Shown: positions 56,547 to 64,000 of the stretch, piece by piece | How the letters are laid out: the number at the start of each line of letters is the position of its first letter | Numbering within the stretch: position 1 is the first letter of the stretch | Source: Bromus sterilis | Taxonomy: Eukaryota > Streptophyta > Magnoliopsida > Poales > Poaceae | NCBI GenBank assembly: GCA_950022295.1 | Contig: OX465600.1 | Coordinates: 230,537,782 to 230,601,781 of the forward strand | Length of the DNA stretch: 64,000 bases | Reading direction: 5' to 3' | Notes under the pieces: model-generated | Database searches by the model: none | The model's input: the letters and a program-made list of their open reading frames with translations, nothing else | Told to the model about the DNA's origin: nothing | Translations under genes and position numbers: made by a program

Positions 56547-58145
56547 TTATGTTGGAGTCTGAAACGAGGCTGCAACATATTCTTCATGAGTAGTGGTGTG
56601 TATTATATTTACATCAACGTTGACGGGATCTCCCGCCATGTAATGCTTGAGTCTTTTCCCATTCACAACTTGAGGTTTGGTGCCATCAAAATTGTTAATC
56701 TTGATTGCACCTGACCGGTAGACTTCTTCGATATGAAATGGCCCTTCCCATCTGGAAAGTAATTTTCCTGGAGAAAACCAGAAACGGGATCTAAACAATA
56801 AAACTTTATCACCAACATTAAATTCTCGTTTCAAAATCCTTCTATCATGCCACTTCTTTAACTTTTCCTTGAACATTTTAGCACTCTCGTAAGATTCACT
56901 TCTCCACTCATCTAGAGAAGTCAAGCTCATGAGAAGCTTTTCACCGGCTAACTTTGGGTCAGCATTAAGCTCTCTAACAGCCCAGAAAGCTTTGTGTTCT
57001 AATTCTAAAGGCAGATGGCAAGCCTTGCCATAGACCATCTTATACGGGGACATGCCCATGGGGTTTTTGTAAGCAGTTCTATATGCCCACAAAGCATCTT
57101 CTAACTTCTTCGACCAGTCCTTTCTAGAACTGTTAAATGTCTTTTGCAAGATCAACTTGATCTCTCTATTGGTGAGCTCAACCTGCCCACTAGTTTGAGG
57201 ATGGTACGGTGAAGCAGTTCTATGATTGACATCGTACTTCGCTAGAGCTTTTCTAAAAGCTACATGCGTGAAGTGTGATCCTCCATCAGCCATAAGATAC
57301 CTAGCTACACCAAAACCTAGGGAAAATTACATCTTTGAGCATGATGTCTTGTGATCAGTACTCTCAGTGGGGATTGCTTCAACCCACTTGGTCACATAAT
57401 CAACAGCTACTAAAATGTGAGTGTACTTATTTGAAGGAGGAAAAGGACCCTTAAAATCAAAACCCCAGCAATCAAAAGGCTCAATCCCTAGTGAGTAATT
57501 CATAGGAATCTCATTCCTCCTACTAATATTACCAACTCTCTGACACTTATCACAAGATAAAACATAATTTCTAGCATCCTTAAAGAGAGTAAGCCAATAG
57601 AAACCTGATTGGAGAACCTTATGTGTGGTCCTCTCACCGGCGTGATGTCCTCCATAGGGACTGTCGTGACATTGCTTGAGAATGTCCTTCTCCTCATGTT
57701 CCGGTATGCATCTTCTCATGATCCCGTCAAGACCTTCTTTGAAAAGATGAGGGTCATCCCAAAAGTAGTGCCTCAAATCATGGAAGAACTTCTTCCTTTG
57801 CTGAAATGTTAAACCTCGAGGCAAATACTTTGCAACGATAAAATTAGCATAATCTGCAAACCAAGGATCGGAGAGAGATTCTACTTTTACAATGGCAAGT
57901 TGTTCATCTGGAAAACTATCGTTGACTGGGATGGGGTCATGCGGTATATCTTCCATCCTTGAAAGATTGTCCGCCACCGGATTGTGTGCTCCTTTTCTAT
58001 CAACAATCTGTAAATCAAATTCTTGAAGAAGGAGTACCCACCTAATGTGTCTTGGTTTGGAATCCTTCTTGGCCATAAGGTACTTAAGATCAGCATGGTC
58101 AGTATGAATAATCAACAATATAAGGCCTAAACTTATCACAAGCAA
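56547..58145 (-). pseudogene. Ath-1 pol, RNase H end and integrase
   Basis: The frame from 58145 covers the end of RNase H (HTDHADLKYLMAKKD, DNLSRMED). Integrase follows: the zinc domain (H and H in the GGHHAGERT region, CDKC), and the core with D in CWGFDFKGP, D in MADGGSHF and E in GQVELTNRE. The C-terminal GPFHIEEVYRSGAIKI motif is typical of the Athila lineage. A short out-of-frame stretch around 57300-57330 creates a TAA (57329-57327) between the two core parts; the same frame resumes after it. Integrase would insert the element DNA and could serve non-autonomous relatives. This copy is inactive as it stands. Confidence 0.88.
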
Positions 58146-60274
58146 ATACTACTGCTAAGAATTCCTTCTCAGTAGTAGCATAATTCTTTTGAGCACTATC
58201 AAGGGTCCTACTAGCATAATGTATAACATTCAATTTCTTATCAACCCTTTGACCTAAGATAGCTCCAACAGCAAAAACACTAGCATCACACATAATTTCA
58301 AAGGGAAATTTCCAGTCAGGTGGTTGTACTATAGGAGCGGTTATCAAAGCTTTCTTAAGAACTTCGAAAGCCTCCTTACAATCTTCATCAAATACAAAAG
58401 GAACATCCTTCTGGAGAATATTAGTGAGGGGTCTCGAGGTCTTAGAAAAGTCTTTGATAAATCTTCTATAGAAACCATCATGACCGATAAAACTACGAAT
58501 ACCTTTAATGTACCTTGGATCGGGCATCCTTTCAATAGCTTCAATCTTCGCCTTGTCCACTTCAATTCCCCTTTCGGAAATCTTGTGACCAAGCACGATC
58601 CCTTCGTTAACCATGAAGTGACATTTTTCCCAATTTAGAACTAACTTTGTTTCCTCGCATCTCTGCAAAACTTTATTAAGATTGTGGAGACAGTGGTCAA
58701 AGGAAGTTCCATAAAGGAGAAATCGTCCATGAAGACTTCCACAATAACCTCACAGAAACCATCAAAAATTGCAGACATACATTTCTAAAAGTAGCAGGTG
58801 CATTACATAAACCAAAAGGCATGCGCCTGTAAGTATAAGTACCGTAAGGACACATGAAAGTGGTCTTCTCTTAGTCAGAAGTGTTGACATGAATTTGAGA
58901 GAAGCCAGAGTACCCATCAAGATAGTAAAAGTGGGTGTTTTTAGACAACCTCTCTAGCATCTGATCAATAAAGGGTAGCGGGTAGTGGTCCTTCCTGGTC
59001 GCTTTGTTCAACTTCCTGTAATCAATACACATTCTATATCCAATAATAACTCTTTGAGGTATTAGTTCATTTTTATCATTAGGAACAACAAGCATACCTC
59101 CTTTCTTAGGAACACAATGAACTGGACTTACCCACCTACTATCAGCTATAGGATAGATGATACCTGTGGCTAGAAGCTTGAGAATCTCCGTCCTAACCAC
59201 GTCCTTCATCTTTGGGTTCAGCCGTCGTTGATGATCAACAACTGGCTTAGCATCGGGCTCGAGATTGATAGTGTGTTGGCAAATTGATGGACTAATCCCC
59301 TTAAGGTCATCAAGGGTATATCCCAAGGCACCACGGTGTCTGCGAAGTGTCTCCAATAATCGCTCTTCTTCAAATCCTAAAAGGTTAGCATTGATAATGA
59401 TAGGATATATTTTATTTTCATCTAAATAGGCATACTTGAGCGTATCGGGTAGTGGTTTGAGGTCAAACACCGGGTCTTCTTTTGGTTGTGCTAGGATTCC
59501 TAAAGGCTCAACAGGAAGGTTGCGCTTCAGGATAGCAGTTTGTCTTGTGAATATTTCGTCTAACTCATTTCTTTCCTGCATATGCATATCATTCTCGTGG
59601 TCTTCCATATATTGCTGCAAAGGATCATTAGGAGGAATAGCAATATAAGAAATATTTTCAATAGTTTTATCATCACTGAGTAAATCAGTACCACGAGGTT
59701 GCTTGGAAAATTTAGAAAAGTTAAATTCATATGGCTCACCATTGAATTCAACAGAGACTTTACCTTTTTTACAATCTATAACAGCACCACAAGTGATGAG
59801 GAAAGGTTTGCCAAAGATAATAGGGAAAAAACTATCTTGCACTGAACCAAGTACGAGAAAGTCGATAGGATACTTTACGTTTCCACATAGGACTTCAACA
59901 TCTCTCACAATTCCAATGGGAGAGATAGTTTCTTTGTTTCCTAGATAAATGGTAACATCAACTTCTTCAAGTTCACAGGGTGAAATCTCACCGATGATCT
60001 CCTGATAGAGTGAATAAGGAATAGCGCTAGCACTGGATCCCAGATCGAAAAGACCATAATAGTTGTGGTCTCCTATCTTGACAGATACAACTGGTGTACC
60101 TAAAATTGGGCTCTTATTCTTGGCAGTGACAATGTTAGTAGAAACAACACAAAAAATTATCTTGGAATCTGAAACATCATTAGTAACTAAATCTTTAACA
60201 ATCGCAACTTGGAGATCGACCTTCATCAGGTCCTCAGGTTCGTCAGTTCATCTCCAACTTTTATTTAATATACC
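58099..60274 (-). pseudogene. Ath-1 pol, protease and reverse transcriptase
   Basis: The frame from 60226 begins with the protease: active-site region LFDLGSSASAIP, then IIFGKPFLIT and VIDCKKGKVS. A linker leads to the reverse transcriptase with RRLNPKMKDVV, GIIYPI, SPVHCVPKKGG and CIDYRKLN. A TAA at 58871-58873 interrupts it. Two small shifts follow, one near 58790 and one near 58722 beside the catalytic FMDD. The frame from 58668 continues with EKCHFMV, GIEVDKAKIEAI and the RNase H start (CDASVFAVGAIL, YATTEKEFLAVVFA). All key motifs are present but spread over three frames, so the enzyme cannot be made from this copy. Confidence 0.88.
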
Positions 60275-61198
60275 TTACACAAAAGAGTGCTCCCTCATCC
60301 TTGTAGGAAAAGGGGGATTTTCATAAAAAACTGCAGGCAGAATAGGATCAGCCACATGTATATCAACAGGTAATTCTTTAAAGGGCTTATGGTACTGAGC
60401 CTTCTCTTCTTTCGAAGAGTCAATGTGAGAGGCAAAGTTCTTAAAAAAATCAATCATAATCTGGGAATCAAGACCAATATTAGAACCAAAGGTATTAAAA
60501 TAATCAGTTTTCACATAGCTCTCAATATAATCGTGCCCATAATCTATAGCGGGTTAAATACCTTTGTCGATTTCCCAGTCTTCAGTATTCTTCTGGATCC
60601 TCTCGATGAGATTCCACTTTTCTTCAACACTTCTTGTTTGGAATACCCCGCTAGAGGAGGCATCCAACATCTCCCTATCCTGACGAGAGAGCCTGGCATA
60701 AAAATTTGTAATTATAATTTCTTTGGGGAGTTCATGGATAGTACATTTCAACATTACGGATTTAAGTCTCCCCCAAGCTTGAGCGATGCTCTCTCCGTCG
60801 CGAGACCAAAAGTTGTAGATGTAGTTCCTATCTCGATGAATTTCATGAAGAGGGTAAAACTTTGTATAAAATAGAGACATAAGCTCTTCCCAATTAAGTA
60901 TATGTGAGTTATCGAGGAGCTTATACCAATCTGAAGCTTTACCTATAAGTGATACTGAAAATAATTTCTTCAAGACGAACTCCAGTGACACACCTGCAAG
61001 CTTAAATAATGAACATAGTTGTGATAACTATAGCAAGTGTTCACCTGTATGTCTATCTCCTGCATAACGATTAGATAAGACATAATTGATAATACCAGAT
61101 GGTATTTTGTAAGGCACAATTTCAGTAGGGGTAGGAGTGAACACCACAGTTGTGGGGCGTTTCCCCATAAACAACGATTCAAGAGTAGAGGCGTCCAT
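60275..61198 (-). pseudogene. Ath-1 gag, frameshifted
   Basis: The start is the ATG at 61198 (MDASTLESLF), about 80 bases after the primer site. The first frame ends at 61028. The frame from 60991 carries the gag core: FSVSLIGKASDWYKLL, LFYTKFYPLHE, then IAQAWGRLKSVM and FYARLSRQDREMLDA. A TAA at 60556-60554 and further stops at 60275 and about 60245 lie in that same frame, which otherwise runs on into the protease. Gag and pol therefore appear to share one frame in the parent element. Confidence 0.82.
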
Positions 61199-61279
61199 GA
61201 GGACAAAAGAAGCAATGGCAAAATAAAAACAGAAATATAAAAACTTCCTTACCAGCTTCACTTACTAATAGCGCTACGC

Positions 61280-61297
61280 TCCCCGGCAACGGCGCCA
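61280..61297 (-). other. tRNA-Asp primer binding site of Ath-1
   Basis: The minus strand reads TGGCGCCGTTGCCGGGGA, a perfect 18-base complement to the plant tRNA-Asp 3' end, 12 bases inside the 5' LTR. Confidence 0.92.
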
Positions 61298-61309
61298 GAA
61301 AAAAGTACT

Positions 61310-62824
61310 TGATGCCCCTCAACTGTAGGGGATCGTTTGTAGCGTTTTCGATAAATAAGAGTGTCGAACCCAACGAGGAGCAGAAGGTATTGGCAAGTGA
61401 CTTTGGTAAAGAAATAGCTGCAGGAACTGAAAGATAACTTTTTCGGGGTTTTTGGTATAAGCAACAAGAAGGTAAAAGTGAGCAAAGTCAAAGGCAATGA
61501 CGAGTAACGAGTGGCCCGATCCTATTGAGCAAAGGAGAGGCCTAGCAACTAAACATATAAAGGCTAAAGCGTTCTTGAGGACACACGGGAGAAATAGTCA
61601 CGTGCTTTCGCCATATTCCGTATCGATACTATGTGCCGTGTTGATAAGTGTTGAGTGGGCGGATCTATGCTAATGCACCCTCTAGACTAAGATAAGTGCA
61701 CTCTTATTATTAAACACCTTGCAAGCATCCGCAAATACAAGATAGTAATTAAGGAAAAAGCCTAACCATAGCAATACGATCGATGATCCATTGTTCCCAT
61801 GTGCAAAAGCGTGCGAACTGGGTTTCAGGTTTCTGTCACTCCGGCAACCCACCGTAAGCATACTTTGTACACAATGTATTCCCCTAGGTCCTTAATAAGG
61901 CGAAGTGTTGGGTGTTCGACTCACACAACACCACTAGGAAAATAACAACACAACTTAAATATCAAACAGCACATATTACTTCAACATCATATGACTACTT
62001 ACAACTAGACTTCTCCTATGTCCTCAAGAACTAAAGTAACTACTCACAAGAAATAAAAGAGATCATGATCAGTGGGGATAAATAGATGATAAACAATCTG
62101 GACACAATGATATTTCTCCAACAAAAATCAATAGCATTCATCACACGATAGTAATCAACACCGGTAGAGTAGAGAGGATAGATAGTACGGATTACAACAC
62201 AAGTTGAACTTGTGAGGTGAGATTGGATGGTGGTGAAGATGGTGCTGATGTTGGGGATGATGTTGATGATGATCTCGATATTGCCCGTGACGATGGTGAT
62301 GACGGTGGCGACGATCTCCCTTTCCGGGAGGTGTTCTCCCCGGTGGAATCTGCCCGCCGGAGATGTCTTTTCTTCTCTGTAGGCTTACGCCACCGAGCGG
62401 CGGCGGAACTCCGGAAACTCTCTCCGTTTTAGGGTTTTTGGAATATGTGCGATATATAGGCCAAAGGGGGGATCCGGGAGTGGCCCAGGGGTCCAAGCGC
62501 CCTCCCGGCGCGGCCAGGGTGGGGGCCGCGCCAGGTGGCCGCCTAGGCACCCTGTGGCCCCCCTCTGGCCCCTCTTCAACGTGTCTTCGTTAATCTTATG
62601 AAAAAATGTCCCCCGTAGATTTTCAGGTAATTTGGAGGTATTCTTCTTCAACAACTCAGCGTCCACTTTTTACCGTTGAATCTTGCGTTTGCTGCTTTGG
62701 TATCGGAAAGTTCCAAACTGTGTAAATCAAGCCAAAACAACATAAGAATAGCATCATAATATGAAATATATCAATGAATAAGAAAAATTATTATATTAAA
62801 TAGTGATGCATTTTGCACGTATCA
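61310..62824 (-). repeat. Ath-1 5' LTR
   Basis: Minus strand from TGATACGTGC at 62824 to GGGGCATCA at 61310, 1,515 bases. It has the GC-rich module at about 62475-62570 and the TATA box CTATATATC at 62452-62459. The target duplication GCGAT follows at 62825-62829. Confidence 0.92.
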
Positions 62825-62884
62825 GCGATTCTTTGGGGTAGGGTGTGGGGATATGGATGGAAGAGGGTGTTTCGCCGGATCCAT
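62825..62884 (-). pseudogene. Exon 1 of the B3-like gene, first 20 codons
   Basis: The ATG at 62884-62882 opens MDPAKHPLPSISPHPTPKN. The frame runs through the target site GCGAT into RRLSISTYL at 52542 when Ath-1 and one duplication are removed. The Pro/Ser-rich N-terminus is typical of a disordered leader. This start is chosen because it is the first ATG in the frame. Confidence 0.55.
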
Positions 62885-64000
62885 GTATGCAGATGGTACG
62901 AGGAAGGGATGCAGCTCGGTGGTTTACCTGATAAGAACGAGAAGAGCGCGACAGCTCGGAGCAGATGGTGGCGGCGTCCGAGGAGGGGGGCTATGAGTGG
63001 GTTGGGGGCTGCGGTGAGGGGATTAAGGCTGAAATACACACATAAGGCGCGGAAACTGAAAATTTTGCTTGGAAACTGAAAACTTGAGCGGGGGGAACAT
63101 ACATTGCACACAGTTCCTTTCGATAAACGTGTGACATACAAGGGAAACTATCCGTATGGAACCCCTTATCCCCGAAATTTTGATCCACCTCTCATTAAGT
63201 TCCAAACACTCGGGGTAGGTCTGGTGATAGAGATCGCACAAGGTAAGGTTTTTCCGGGCATCCGTAATAGGGTGACTATCCCACACGGATTTGTTAGCAG
63301 AATTGTGCTTTTGATATATGGCGCTAAGTCAGTTTCATGTGCACTCGATATGAATTTATTTGAATTTGAACAATGAGTGCAACGAAATTTGACCAAATGT
63401 GTGATGAAGTATCATGTATGTGCTCTCGGGTTAACTTGCATCACACAACATGGAATTGGAGTGAACTTGCTACAACTCGGTCACATCTTTCGATCGGGAA
63501 ACATTGAGTTCGGTGGTTTTCAAATTACAAAAAAAAACAAAATAAATTGAGAATATCTCGGAAATACACTAGACTTTGCGTGGCGCCGTGAGAAGGTAAA
63601 ACTATGATGTGGTAAAAATTTCAGACATCTTGATAAAGGCTATCATGTGATCGCCTTGCAAACGGGGGCATCTCACATGAAGGACCATGGTTTCGATATG
63701 TATGGAACGAGTGGTCAAATGTTCGGGTTACAAGTAGATTGTATCGTTACTTTGTCGATTGTGGTTGATTTTTTTCACAGCTGCCAGGCGTCTATACGTG
63801 ATATGCCTTCGAATTTGGAAGCATTCCTTGTTATTTTGGTATTTTTAAACTTTTTTTGCACTTACAAGCCGGAAAAAAGGGTTAAATACAATATCCACCA
63901 AAACTACAGCAGCATGATGTTGTTTCATTGGCGACCGTTCAATCCGTGCGCATTGGACGGTGAAGGGGTGCGATCCATGGTGTTGCTGGCCAATCAGAAG
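62885..64000. other. Upstream side of the B3-like gene; no clear feature
   Basis: 62885-63080 is pyrimidine-rich on the minus strand (ACCGCAGCCCCCAACCC) and could be a 5' leader. From 63090 to 63300 there are CACACAG, CGTGTGAC and CACACGG words like those at 21720-22500. The open frames (to about 116 codons) show no domain. No TATA box could be assigned with confidence. The last 600 bases look like unannotated repeat DNA. Confidence 0.4.

Larger units (their letters stand above)
52547..62824 (-). mobile_element. Ath-1, Athila-lineage Ty3/gypsy element with full but broken pol
   Basis: Minus-strand element, with coordinates at the left edge good to about one base. LTRs are 61310-62824 (5') and 52547-54049 (3'). 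The target duplication is GCGAT just left of 52547 and at 62825-62829. Order: tRNA-Asp primer site, gag, protease, reverse transcriptase, RNase H, integrase, 3' coiled-coil ORF, polypurine tract. The LTR end (TCGTTGGGTTCGACACTC) resembles the remembered WHAM/Sabrina group. In the first ~250 bases at one LTR end I counted about 18 differences. It is inserted in exon 1 of the B3-like gene. Confidence 0.9.
22832..62884 (-). pseudogene. Split B3-like gene, interrupted by TGA-1 and Ath-1
   Basis: Coding pieces on the minus strand join in order across two insertions and consistent splice sites: start ATG at 62884-62882, exon 1 continuing at about 52542, a 36-base exon 2 (50036-50071), exon 3 (49788-49954), and exon 4 (49702 to 49522, then 22920 to the TAA at 22834-22832). 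Removing Ath-1 with one GCGAT copy and TGA-1 with one GGAAG copy restores the frame at each junction. The C-terminal part reads like a B3 DNA-binding domain: FPKQF, a long middle, then GWTKVVRAF and GTIWAFRF. Lesions include a frameshift in exon 1 (near 52226), TAG in exon 3 and TAA in exon 4. B3 proteins are plant transcription factors; the exact family is unknown. It could be a native gene or one carried by a DNA transposon. Confidence 0.6.

Noticed and set aside
63104..63376. 90-codon open frame near the right end
   Set aside because: No domain or splice context was seen, and the composition matches the surrounding repeat DNA.

Overview
The window looks like intergenic DNA from a large, repeat-rich grass genome. 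The tribe Triticeae (wheat, barley, Aegilops or rye) is the best fit. Nearly all of it is LTR retrotransposons nested in one another. The families look like those common in Triticeae: a Sabrina-type Ty3/gypsy, a Maximus-type Ty1/copia Sirevirus, and Athila-lineage gypsy elements primed by tRNA-Asp. I see no tRNA, rRNA, CRISPR or bacterial-type gene. Element names used below (Sab-1, Max-1, TGA-1 to -3, Solo-1, Ath-1) are local labels. Family names come from remembered LTR features and were not searched.

Layout. 1-3521: unassigned LTR-like DNA, an inverted LTR fragment and a minus-strand LTR. 3522-21703: Sab-1, a decayed gypsy element (LTR end, primer site, gag, protease, 3' ORF). It is split by Max-1 (6021-19110, target duplication GATTC), a Sirevirus with gag-pol and an extra 1,156-codon ORF. 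21704-22831: DNA dense in CACACG/CGTGTG motifs. 22832-62884, minus strand: the scattered exons of a non-retroelement gene whose C-terminus looks like a plant B3 DNA-binding domain. TGA-1 (22926-49521, GGAAG) sits in its last exon and Ath-1 (52547-62824, GCGAT) in its first. TGA-1 in turn holds TGA-2 inside its 5' LTR (23050-30479, GCACC) and Solo-1 inside its protease (32732-44706, GATAA). Solo-1 holds the inverted TGA-3 (33740-41907). 62885-64000: the presumed upstream side of the gene, with nothing else clear.

How the parts relate. Matching target duplications let the insertion order be read directly: gene, then TGA-1, then Solo-1, then TGA-3. Hand-counted LTR mismatches agree with this order. 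The three TGA elements encode only gag and protease, with no reverse transcriptase or integrase. They share the tRNA-Asp primer site with Ath-1, which has a full but broken pol, so an Ath-1-like relative is a plausible helper. Two features recur. First, a GC-rich segment followed by a TATA box appears in the LTRs and again inside Ath-1 just before its 3' ORF; Max-1 has a comparable internal TATA before its extra ORF. Second, paired hairpins carrying the polypurine-tract sequence lie in the long 3' non-coding part of all three TGA elements. Every long coding region here carries at least one stop or frameshift. The only apparently open exception is the short 3' ORF of Ath-1.
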